Positions 25,564 to 33,080 of a stretch of 64,000 nt of DNA are shown one piece after another. A program made the position numbers and the translations under genes. A model generated the notes under the pieces. That model was given only the letters and a program-made list of their open reading frames with translations, was not told the DNA's origin and did no database searches. Source of the stretch: an uncultured Lachnospiraceae bacterium (GTDB taxonomy: Bacteria > Bacillota > Clostridia > Lachnospirales > Lachnospiraceae); contig CAJTJY010000001.1 of NCBI GenBank assembly GCA_910576975.1, positions 124,001 through 188,000 of the forward strand. Direction: 5' to 3'. Each line of letters starts with the position of its first letter. Position 1 is the stretch's first letter.

Positions 25564-27363
25564 TCATACTAACCAGAGATATTCATAAGGTCCCAACAGG
25601 ATATGATTGTGATATGACCTTACAAGCCTTCCAGTAATTAAATCCTGCATCTCTCCTGGGAGCCCAAACCAGTCAAACGTGCCGGAATCCACCCATTGTT
25701 CTTGTTCTGAAAAGTTGGCAAGCACCAACATCTTATTCTCCTTATGAAAACAAAATATCGCATTGTTTCCCGTATCCACCGGAATCGCCCGGTACTGAGA
25801 ACTAAAATAGCTGTTGGACTTGCGGATATGGATCATTTTTCTGAGCTTTGTAAAAATCTGCCCCTGGACGGTATTGAGATCGTTGCGTTTTTGAGCCAGC
25901 TCCCAGTCCATGCTAGCCCTGTGCAGCCAACGGGAATCTTTTGCATATTCCTGGACGTTTTTATAATTCCAGTCATTCATCTGTCCGATCTCATCTCCAC
26001 TGTAGAGCAACGGAATTCCCGTATATGCAATGGTCATCGCATGAAGCAGCAAGATCCGCTTTACGGCAAGCTCCATTTTATACACATGCTTCTCATTCAA
26101 AGCCTGTTCCAACCCGCACAAGGATGCAAGCGTTCCGCTGTTTCTGGCATCCTTTGTGACAGGATTATATTCATACAATTCTCCTACTGCAAAGCTTCCT
26201 GGATACCTGCCTTCCATGAACTGAATCATATACTGCTTATGCAACTCTGGGTCAAGCCCTAGATCTTTTAATACCCCATTCTCAAATCCCCATCCGATAT
26301 CATCGTGACAGCGGACATAATTGATCCAGGTGCCTTCCTCTGGAATTCCATAATCAATCGACAACGAACGCTCCATCAGTCTTACATCTCTGGTCGCCAG
26401 AGAATTCCATAAAAGAACCATAAGCGAAGCGTTATACATGACATTACATTCCTTTGATTCACGATTTCCAAAATATTTTACAATCTCAAAGGGTTCCACG
26501 ATCGCTTCCCCAAGAAATATCACGCTGGGGCATACCTGCTGGACAATATGATACATCATACTGATAATTTTATGCACATTGGGAAGATTCATACAAGAAG
26601 TTCCGATTTCTTTCCAAATATATGGTATCGCATCCAGTCGGAAAATATCAACGCCTTTATTCGCCAGAGTCAGCATCACTTCCACAATCTTATTAAACAC
26701 CTGTGGATTTCGATAATTCAAATCCCACTGAAATTCATAAAACCGGGTCATCACATGCTTCCCGATGTCCTCATAGTAAGTAAAATTCCCCGGCGCCACC
26801 TCTGGAAAAATCTCGGTCAGATGCTTTTCATATTCTCTGGGAACCGCGTCATCATCAAACATAAAATACATGTCGTCATAATCGTGATCGCCTTCCCTGT
26901 ATTTCTGAACCCAGACGTGCTCTTTGGCTGTATGGTTGAGTACAAAGTCGATACAGGTGCGGATTCCTTTTTGTTTTAACAGCTTCATCACCCGTTCTAA
27001 CTGTTTCATCGTTCCGAATTTATCATCTACCATCAAGTAGTCCGATACTGCATATCCACCGTCATTATTCCCTTCTCTGGACTTTAACAGCGGCATAAAA
27101 TGCACATAGGTAATCCCAAGCTCTGCAAGATAATCAATCCGCTGTTCAAACTCCGTGAGATTATTGCTGAACTTATCCACATAGAGCATCATGCCCACCA
27201 TGTTTTCCGACCGATACCACCCATTCCCGTCCCGGTCTGCCTTTTTCAAGGCAGACGGGCGGGCTTTTTTGGCATCTTCCATGATGGACAAGAGCTGATC
27301 CCATCTATATTGTGTAATTTCATTTGTTCCATATAGTTCATAATAGCTGCTCTTTAAATCCAT
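25564..27363 (-). CDS. GH13 glycoside hydrolase, amylosucrase-like
   Basis: 599-residue cytosolic GH13 enzyme. Conserved blocks: DGGYAVSDY (101-109), CIDFVLNHTAKEH (137-149), FQWDLNYRNPQVF (211-223), nucleophile GVDIFRLDAIPYIWK (Asp244), acid/base IFLGEAIVEP (Glu286) and YVRCHDDIGWGF (Asp354). The pattern NYRNP together with RCHDDIGW is typical of subfamily GH13_4 (amylosucrase/sucrose hydrolase). It could instead act as a sucrose or alpha-glucoside hydrolase. Beside an alpha-galactosidase it would process the sucrose left after raffinose cleavage; this is inference. It lies 24 nt after the second permease gene. Confidence 0.88.
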   Translation of the reverse strand: MDLKSSYYELYGTNEITQYRWDQLLSIMEDAKKARPSALKKADRDGNGWYRSENMVGMMLYVDKFSNNLTEFEQRIDYLAELGITYVHFMPLLKSREGNNDGGYAVSDYLMVDDKFGTMKQLERVMKLLKQKGIRTCIDFVLNHTAKEHVWVQKYREGDHDYDDMYFMFDDDAVPREYEKHLTEIFPEVAPGNFTYYEDIGKHVMTRFYEFQWDLNYRNPQVFNKIVEVMLTLANKGVDIFRLDAIPYIWKEIGTSCMNLPNVHKIISMMYHIVQQVCPSVIFLGEAIVEPFEIVKYFGNRESKECNVMYNASLMVLLWNSLATRDVRLMERSLSIDYGIPEEGTWINYVRCHDDIGWGFENGVLKDLGLDPELHKQYMIQFMEGRYPGSFAVGELYEYNPVTKDARNSGTLASLCGLEQALNEKHVYKMELAVKRILLLHAMTIAYTGIPLLYSGDEIGQMNDWNYKNVQEYAKDSRWLHRASMDWELAQKRNDLNTVQGQIFTKLRKMIHIRKSNSYFSSQYRAIPVDTGNNAIFCFHKENKMLVLANFSEQEQWVDSGTFDWFGLPGEMQDLITGRLVRSYHNHILLGPYEYLWLV

Positions 27364-27387
27364 ACTGTATATTTCCTTTTGTCAATT

Positions 27388-28248
27388 CTATTTTACTGCT
27401 CCGTTTACAACGCCGTTGATAATCTGTCTCTGGCAGATTAGATAGAAAATCATAATTGGTAAAAGCGCCAATAAATAGGATGCAAACGCAAGATTATAGT
27501 TGGTTCCAAACTGTGACTGGAAATTTAACTGCGCCAAAGGCAGAGTATTGACATCGCTTCCAGACATAATTACCAGAGGCGTCATCACGTCATTCCATGT
27601 GCTCATCGCTGTCAGAACCGCCACAGTCGCATGCATCGGCTTCATATTCGGAAAAATAATCTTCCAAAAAGTCTGCCAGACATTTGCCCCGTCCACGCAG
27701 GCCGCTTCCTCCAAGGCAATGGGAATATTTTTCAAATATCCAGCGTATAGCAAGATATTCATAGGCATAAAAAACACTACATAGAGGACAATGACCCCCG
27801 CCCGGTTTGCAAGCCCAATCTGCGACGTCTGCTTTACCAGAGGCATCATGAGCACGGCAAACGGCACGAACATGCCGCTCACAATATAGAAATAGGACGC
27901 CTTAAATACTTTGTGCCTCGCCATCTTCCTGCCAATCACATACCCTGCCAGGGAGTGAAGCAGAATGCAGATAATCACGGTAACGCCTGTCAAAAGCAAG
28001 CTGTTTCCAAGAGAACGCCAGAAATCAGTTACCCTCATTGCTTCAACAAAATTATCAAAACTCCAGCTCGCTGGAAAACCAAGCGCGCCTGCTACGTCAT
28101 TGGTCATTTCCGAAGGCTTTTTAAATGCGATAATTATCGTCATATAAAGCGGAAACAATATTGTCAGGCATCCAATCGCCAGCAAAATATTGATTATATT
28201 ATTGACAGCCTTTCCGCCGACTGCCCCGTCACGATTCTTTTTTCCCAT
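27388..28248 (-). CDS. sugar ABC transporter permease (MalG/UgpE type)
   Basis: 286-residue inner permease of a CUT1 carbohydrate importer with six membrane segments. The EAA loop reads ALEEAACVDGANVWQTFWKIIFPNMKP (split about residues 177-203), which contacts the ATPase. The C-terminus (QRQIINGVVNGAVK) is the standard ending of this family. It shares one base with the upstream permease stop. No ATPase gene is in the operon, so it probably uses a shared MsmK-type ATPase encoded elsewhere (common in Firmicutes). Confidence 0.93.
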   Translation of the reverse strand: MGKKNRDGAVGGKAVNNIINILLAIGCLTILFPLYMTIIIAFKKPSEMTNDVAGALGFPASWSFDNFVEAMRVTDFWRSLGNSLLLTGVTVIICILLHSLAGYVIGRKMARHKVFKASYFYIVSGMFVPFAVLMMPLVKQTSQIGLANRAGVIVLYVVFFMPMNILLYAGYLKNIPIALEEAACVDGANVWQTFWKIIFPNMKPMHATVAVLTAMSTWNDVMTPLVIMSGSDVNTLPLAQLNFQSQFGTNYNLAFASYLLALLPIMIFYLICQRQIINGVVNGAVK

Positions 28249-29141
28249 TATAGCTGCTCCTCCTTTCCTCCTAAGAATTTCATCTGCAGGAACGAAATAA
28301 TTACAATTACCAGAAAGAATACAAACGCATTCGCACTTTGGAATCCGAACTGTCCGCCGCTCATGCCGTTATTGTAAATCAGATAAGAAATGGACTCCGT
28401 GCTCTGAGAAGGACCGCCTTTGGTCAACGACATAATCTGGTCGAATACCATCAATGCATTCTTCATGCACAATACCAGATTGATACTAAAGAACGGGAGG
28501 ATCAGGGGAAAGGTAAGCGTCCAGAATTTCTTCCAACCGCTGACGCCGTCGATCATGCCTGCCTCATATACTTCTTCTGGCACTGTCTGCAGCCCGGAAA
28601 TATAAATAATGGTATTCATGGCGATTCCCTGCCATGCCCCCACGATCACGATCGCAATCCAAGCCGTCTTGCTACTTGCCAGCATGCTATTCTGCAAAAA
28701 TCCAATTCCGGTCGCCTCGCCCACTGCCGGAAGGATGTATGTAAAAATAAAGCTGAAAATATAACCTACAACCAACCCTCCAAGAATATTAGGCACAAAG
28801 TAAATGCCCCGCAGCGTGCTCTTCGCCCTGATTTCCCGATTCAGTCCCAGGGCAAGGATCAGGCTTATCACATTGACCGCTATGGTCATAACCACCGCAT
28901 ACTTGAAAGTAAACAAATAAGATTTTCCCACGCGCAAGTCTGTAAACAAATCCGCAAAATTGCGAAGCCCTACAAAATCGTAATCGCCATATCCTCTGTA
29001 ATTCGTGAGGCCGTAATAAAAACCTTTCAGCAGAGGAAGCGTATTAAAACAAAAGAACAGGATCAACACCGGAATTAACATCCCAAGAAAAATTTTATCA
29101 TTTTTTGTCCATGCTTTATCTCTTTTTCCACCATTTTCCAC
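28248..29141 (-). CDS. sugar ABC transporter permease (MalF/UgpA type)
   Basis: 297-residue permease, partner of the gene at 27388. Six membrane segments. EAA loop VPEEVYEAGMIDGVSGWKKF (about residues 182-201) followed by WTLTFPLILPF. The family signature LTKGGPSQSTESISYLIY lies near residue 238. It starts 3 nt after the binding-protein stop and shares one base with the next permease. Confidence 0.93.
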   Translation of the reverse strand: MENGGKRDKAWTKNDKIFLGMLIPVLILFFCFNTLPLLKGFYYGLTNYRGYGDYDFVGLRNFADLFTDLRVGKSYLFTFKYAVVMTIAVNVISLILALGLNREIRAKSTLRGIYFVPNILGGLVVGYIFSFIFTYILPAVGEATGIGFLQNSMLASSKTAWIAIVIVGAWQGIAMNTIIYISGLQTVPEEVYEAGMIDGVSGWKKFWTLTFPLILPFFSINLVLCMKNALMVFDQIMSLTKGGPSQSTESISYLIYNNGMSGGQFGFQSANAFVFFLVIVIISFLQMKFLGGKEEQL

Positions 29142-29144
29142 GAT

Positions 29145-30437
29145 CTATTCCCCCTTTTCCTGATATTCTTTTACTTTTCGGATGATATCTTTGTTATATC
29201 TAACCCATTCCTTATCAAATCTTGTGAGGAACGTATTGAGCGCATCGCTTCCTTCATCAAACAGATAGGTCTGAACCATAGCGTCTACCGCCATCTCGCT
29301 TGGATAATGATGATCCTGATAGTCTGCCACAATCCCGTTATCAATGTAATCTTTCATTCCTTCCAACTCTGGCGCAATTGTAAAATCACCTTTCTTGCAA
29401 GGAACTGCGCTCTGGTCATCCAGGTATTGCTGCACATTTTCGTCCTCCAAAAGGAATCGCAGCACCTCATAAGCTTCCTCCTTATGCTCGCAGTCCTCCA
29501 TAATGCTAAACATCAAGTCGTTGCCAGAATTTAAGATGTTCTCTTCGGCATTGCTGCTTGCAGGAAATACAAAGGAATCAATGTTCATATCAGGATTTAC
29601 CGATTTGATCTGAGGAATGGCATAGTTTCCAATCACATACATAGCCGACTGTCCTCTGGCAAAAGCGGTACAAGCGTCATTGTAACTGTAAGCGACGGGG
29701 TTCTTCTGACCATACTTTAACAGTTCCTTATCCTTTTCGGCAACTTCTTTATATGCCTCTGAAAACGTTGCATTCCCGCTGTTTACCTGATAAGCAATAT
29801 CTGTGTCGCAGAGATTTACCGCAATGGCGTTCCAGGGCGCCAGACAGGTCCATGTATCCTTGTAACCAAAATACAACGGCTGTATCCCCTCGCCCTGTAT
29901 CGTCTCGCAGAGACTTAAAAATTCTTCCCAAGTCGTGGGAATGCTCCAGTTATGTTCTGCAAACATATCCCTATTATAGAGAACGCCTGCTGCATTTGCC
30001 ATATAAGGCACTGCGTACACGCCCTCCTTTGGCACATACTCCAGCTCCTTATTGGTCTCAAGGTAATTTTCCTTGATGTCGGCAAGACCATCAAAATCAG
30101 AGATATCCATCAGCATATTGGCGTCCAGAAAATTGGAATAATTAATGTCTCCGCCAATCCCGATAATGTCAGGATTGTTCTCCCGGATAAATCTGGTTTT
30201 TAAAATTACCATGGCGTCATTGGGCGATTCAATCACCAATTCAATATCATCGTGCGAAGCGTTAAACTTCTCCTCTAGCGCCTCGAATGCGTCCACTGCC
30301 TCCGGCTTATAATGCACCAGCTCAATGACGACTTTTCCATCCGCTCCCTCCTTGTTGCCACAGCCGCCGAACAAGACCCCGGAAGCAGTTGTCACAGCAA
30401 GGAATAACGCCATTATTTTTTTCTTTCTCTTTGTCAT
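29145..30437 (-). CDS. sugar ABC transporter substrate-binding lipoprotein
   Basis: 430 residues. Signal peptide with lipobox GVLFGGC (Cys about residue 26) anchors it outside the membrane. The mature part is a class-I sugar-binding fold: VVIELVHYKPEAVDAFEALE, then PDIIGIGGDINYSNFLDANM, PYMANAAGVLYNRDMF, NWSIPTTWEEFLSLCETIQ and FARGQSAMYVIGNYAIP. It heads the operon SBP-permease-permease-GH13-GH36. An AAGGAGG lies 6-7 nt before the ATG. A probable promoter lies near 30565 (minus-strand TATAAT with TTGGTA at 18 nt). Likely ligand: raffinose-type alpha-galactosides, inferred from the enzymes. Confidence 0.93.
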   Translation of the reverse strand: MTKRKKKIMALFLAVTTASGVLFGGCGNKEGADGKVVIELVHYKPEAVDAFEALEEKFNASHDDIELVIESPNDAMVILKTRFIRENNPDIIGIGGDINYSNFLDANMLMDISDFDGLADIKENYLETNKELEYVPKEGVYAVPYMANAAGVLYNRDMFAEHNWSIPTTWEEFLSLCETIQGEGIQPLYFGYKDTWTCLAPWNAIAVNLCDTDIAYQVNSGNATFSEAYKEVAEKDKELLKYGQKNPVAYSYNDACTAFARGQSAMYVIGNYAIPQIKSVNPDMNIDSFVFPASSNAEENILNSGNDLMFSIMEDCEHKEEAYEVLRFLLEDENVQQYLDDQSAVPCKKGDFTIAPELEGMKDYIDNGIVADYQDHHYPSEMAVDAMVQTYLFDEGSDALNTFLTRFDKEWVRYNKDIIRKVKEYQEKGE

Positions 30438-30601
30438 TTTTTACCTCCTTGTGTTTTTTCATAATTTTTTAGTGAAAACCTTGCCTTACATGCGCCTAAT
30501 TTTATTTGGTTATGTTTTGTTTTGCAATATATTTTGTTCACAACCAACTTTATATACAAATTATATGGTTTGTTTATGTGCATTATTACCAAAAAAAGAA
30601 A

Positions 30602-30637
30602 GGGGGTGTCGCACGAATATATTCGTGCGACACCCCC
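30602..30637 (-). terminator. perfect 36-nt palindromic terminator (minimal R hairpin)
   Basis: GGGGGTGTCGCACGAATA (30602-30619) is exactly complementary to its second half (30620-30637). On the minus strand it follows the LacI stop and is followed by TTTCTTTTTTT, so it should terminate lacI transcription. Its outer stem resembles the R hairpin repeats without their inner region. Confidence 0.85.
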
Positions 30638-30652
30638 TTCTCCTCTGTAACG

Positions 30653-31663
30653 TTAACCATTGATATTCTGCACGCTTCCCCGTACAATCAGTTCCACCGG
30701 AAGCTTAAAAGATTTCACTATCACTTCCTCCCCCCGAAGCCTCTGTAATAAAAGTTTTACCGCCTCCTCCCCTTTTTCTTCCACAGATTGACGAATGGTT
30801 GTGAGCATCGGCCGGCAAAGCCTGGCATAAAGGTTATCGTCAAACCCAGCGACAGAAATATCCTCCGGCACCCTGAGCCCCGCCTCAAAGAAGCTGTTGA
30901 CCGCCTCGTTTGCCAGCATGTCCGACACCACGAACACAGCCGTATATCCCCTCTGCTTTGCCTGAACAGCAAAATTGCGCACTGCCTCTCTCCTCAAGTT
31001 CCTCTCATCTGGAAGATAGTAATAATCTTGATTACTATAGAAAAGCCCATGTTGCGCAAGAGCGTCGCAATATCCCCGAAACCTTTCATAAGTACTAGAC
31101 ACAGGGCTTTTCTTGTCACAGAAAAAAGCAATCTTGTGATGCCCTTGTCTTAAGAGGAATTCTGTCATCTCCCTGCCGCCCTCATAATCGGCAATGCCAA
31201 TATTGTCATACTCCCCTTCCCCGCAGTCAATGAATACCACAGGCTTTCCGACTTTTGCCGCAAAGTTCTGGCATTCCCAGGGATCCATGCCCACTATGAT
31301 GCCTCCCTCGATGTTCCTTGCCTGTAGCTTGTAAAAAATGTCCTGTTGCGCCTTATGGAGCCCGCAAACTGGATATGCACCAAATTCCTTAAGCTTCAGA
31401 CAAACGGCATTTAAAAGCTCCGAACAGAACGGATCCATAAAGATATTTTCTTTGGAGCGGAAATAAAAATCAACGGAGATCAGCTTTAACGCTTTGCTGT
31501 GATCTTCCTGGCGGATGGTTCTGCGAAACTCATACTGAACCAGCGCCTCCTCAATCCTCTGCCTGGTGGCAGGAGACATCTTATTCGTATGCCCATTCAC
31601 TACATTTGACACCGTCGTGGGACTAATCCCAAGAATCGATGCAAGTTCTTTAATTGTAATCAT
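30653..31663 (-). CDS. LacI family transcriptional regulator (1)
   Basis: 336-residue repressor. N-terminal LacI helix-turn-helix and hinge: MITIKELASILGISPTTVSN to VVNGHTNKMSPATRQRIEEA. The periplasmic-binding-like domain has GGIIVGMDPWE, FIDCGEGEYDNIGIADYEGG and the closing VEKGEEAVKLLLQRLRGEEV. ATG 31663 is chosen for GAGGAG 7 nt upstream. It lies directly upstream of the importer/GH13/GH36 operon but is separated from it by a terminator; it probably represses that operon. Operator not identified with confidence. Confidence 0.92.
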   Translation of the reverse strand: MITIKELASILGISPTTVSNVVNGHTNKMSPATRQRIEEALVQYEFRRTIRQEDHSKALKLISVDFYFRSKENIFMDPFCSELLNAVCLKLKEFGAYPVCGLHKAQQDIFYKLQARNIEGGIIVGMDPWECQNFAAKVGKPVVFIDCGEGEYDNIGIADYEGGREMTEFLLRQGHHKIAFFCDKKSPVSSTYERFRGYCDALAQHGLFYSNQDYYYLPDERNLRREAVRNFAVQAKQRGYTAVFVVSDMLANEAVNSFFEAGLRVPEDISVAGFDDNLYARLCRPMLTTIRQSVEEKGEEAVKLLLQRLRGEEVIVKSFKLPVELIVRGSVQNING

Positions 31664-31723
31664 AAATGATCTCCTCAATTTTCCGTTACAAGACAATTTT
31701 TCCGATTCTCAATTGATAAATAT

Positions 31724-31752
31724 ATTATCATGTAAATAGAAATCTTTGTCAA
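31724..31752 (-). promoter_or_regulatory. sigma-A promoter of LacI regulator 1
   Basis: Minus strand: TTGACA (31747-31752), 17-nt spacer, GATAAT (31724-31729), about 60 nt before the start codon. Confidence 0.7.
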
Positions 31753-31785
31753 TCATCACTTAACAATTTTTGTTATTTTGCTGAG

Positions 31786-32799
31786 TCAATCGCCGCACAG
31801 ACTCCTTACCGACCCTCGTTCCGTCAGTGTCACTCTCAGTACCACGTTCTCCGCTGGCGCATCCGGAGTTTTGATATTCTTCTTCAAAAGTTCCCATGCC
31901 ATCTCAGCTTTGCGCCTGATATCTTGCCGAACCGTGGTCAGCGGCGGCGTCATATAACGGCTCATCCTAAGGTCGTCAAACCCGATAACAGAAAGATCCG
32001 TGGGAATGCGCAGCCCCATTTCGAATGCTGCAGCATAGACCAGGCTGGCACAGAAATCTGAGGTCGCAAAGATCCCTGTCACCGGACAACTCCCAGAGCA
32101 CAATTTACGCAGCGCCTGCAATATCTGCCCAGTCCCGGAATCAATGATATGTTCTGGGGGCATCGAGATCCCTTTGTGCCTCAGAAAGGAACAGAATCCC
32201 TGCAGCCGGTGCATGATCACGCCGTTGCTAACTGCAGCCGGTCCGACAAATGCAAGATTTCTGTGTCCCTTTTCCAATAAATGCCTCGCCGCCGTCTCCC
32301 CTCCCTGATAATCGTCAATCCCCACGTTTGTAATACTGCGCACAGAGCTATAGCTGTCTGTAAAAATCAAAGGAATTGCATGATCTTTTTGTATCTTTTT
32401 GATATTTTCATCAAACATCCCGATAAACACTGCTCCCGCCACATTCCAGGTTTTTAAACTGTAATTAATGTCTGTGTAATCTTTCACATAATGGAGCATC
32501 AAATCATAGCCCTCTTTCTGAATCTGCCTGGAAAGCTCTCCAAAAAAACTGCTGTTATAAGCATCCTCTAGCGGCGTGCTCTCCTCATCATAATCCGACA
32601 AGATCGCTGCAATCATCTGGGAAGAATGGGACGCCAACGCACGGGCAGAAGAATTTGGCACATATCCCATCTCTTTTGCAATCTTTTGGATACGCTGAGA
32701 TGTTTTCTGCGAAACATCCTTTGTATTTCCATTCATCACCCGGGAAACGGTCATGCTGCTGACCCCTGCTTTCCGGGCAATATCTTTTAATGTCACCAT
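31786..32799 (-). CDS. LacI family transcriptional regulator (2)
   Basis: 337-residue repressor beginning MVTLKDIARKAGVSSMTVSR, VMNGNTKDVSQKTSQRI, with the LacI hinge and effector domain (VGIDDYQGGETAARHLLEKG, GIFATSDFCASLVYAA, LSVIGFDDLRMSRYMTPPL). ATG 32799 is chosen because GGGAGGAAG lies just upstream; longer frames cross the promoter. It is divergent from the GH31 gene. Two related palindromes flank the intergenic region, so it very likely represses both itself and GH31. Confidence 0.93.
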   Translation of the reverse strand: MVTLKDIARKAGVSSMTVSRVMNGNTKDVSQKTSQRIQKIAKEMGYVPNSSARALASHSSQMIAAILSDYDEESTPLEDAYNSSFFGELSRQIQKEGYDLMLHYVKDYTDINYSLKTWNVAGAVFIGMFDENIKKIQKDHAIPLIFTDSYSSVRSITNVGIDDYQGGETAARHLLEKGHRNLAFVGPAAVSNGVIMHRLQGFCSFLRHKGISMPPEHIIDSGTGQILQALRKLCSGSCPVTGIFATSDFCASLVYAAAFEMGLRIPTDLSVIGFDDLRMSRYMTPPLTTVRQDIRRKAEMAWELLKKNIKTPDAPAENVVLRVTLTERGSVRSLCGD

Positions 32800-32816
32800 G
32801 TGCTTCCTCCCTTGTA

Positions 32817-32832
32817 ATGTTATCGTTAACGT
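32817..32832. promoter_or_regulatory. LacI-type operator, regulator side
   Basis: ATGTTATCGTTAACGT matches 13 of 16 positions of the perfect palindrome at 32940-32955. It sits between the minus-strand -10 (32834-32839, TATAAT; -35 TTGTAT 17 nt upstream) and the start of LacI 2, where binding would block transcription. Confidence 0.75.
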
Positions 32833-32902
32833 CATTATAATCAATCTTTGCCGCCAATACAATACCATAACCAAAAAGTATTTTATCATTATTCAAAATA
32901 TA

Positions 32903-32931
32903 TTGACAATTTCCACTTTCCTATCTATAAT
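32903..32931 (+). promoter_or_regulatory. consensus sigma-A promoter of the GH31 gene
   Basis: TTGACA (32903-32908), 17-nt spacer, TATAAT (32926-32931): a perfect match to consensus at optimal spacing. The predicted start near 32938 leaves a leader of about 140 nt. Confidence 0.85.
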
Positions 32932-32939
32932 CAAGACAA

Positions 32940-32955
32940 ACGTTAGCGCTAACGT
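32940..32955. promoter_or_regulatory. perfect LacI-type operator, GH31 side
   Basis: ACGTTAGCGCTAACGT is a perfect 16-nt palindrome with the central CG typical of LacI-family operators, located at about +3 to +18 of the GH31 promoter. Confidence 0.82.
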
Positions 32956-33080
32956 TATATTTTCCTGTTCTACAACCATGATTTCCATTTTACCATTTAT
33001 TATTGTATATGTGATTTTCCAGAAGCGGCATATTGCCAAAACTTTCAAGAATTGACGAAAAGACAAGGAGAGGAAGCAAG

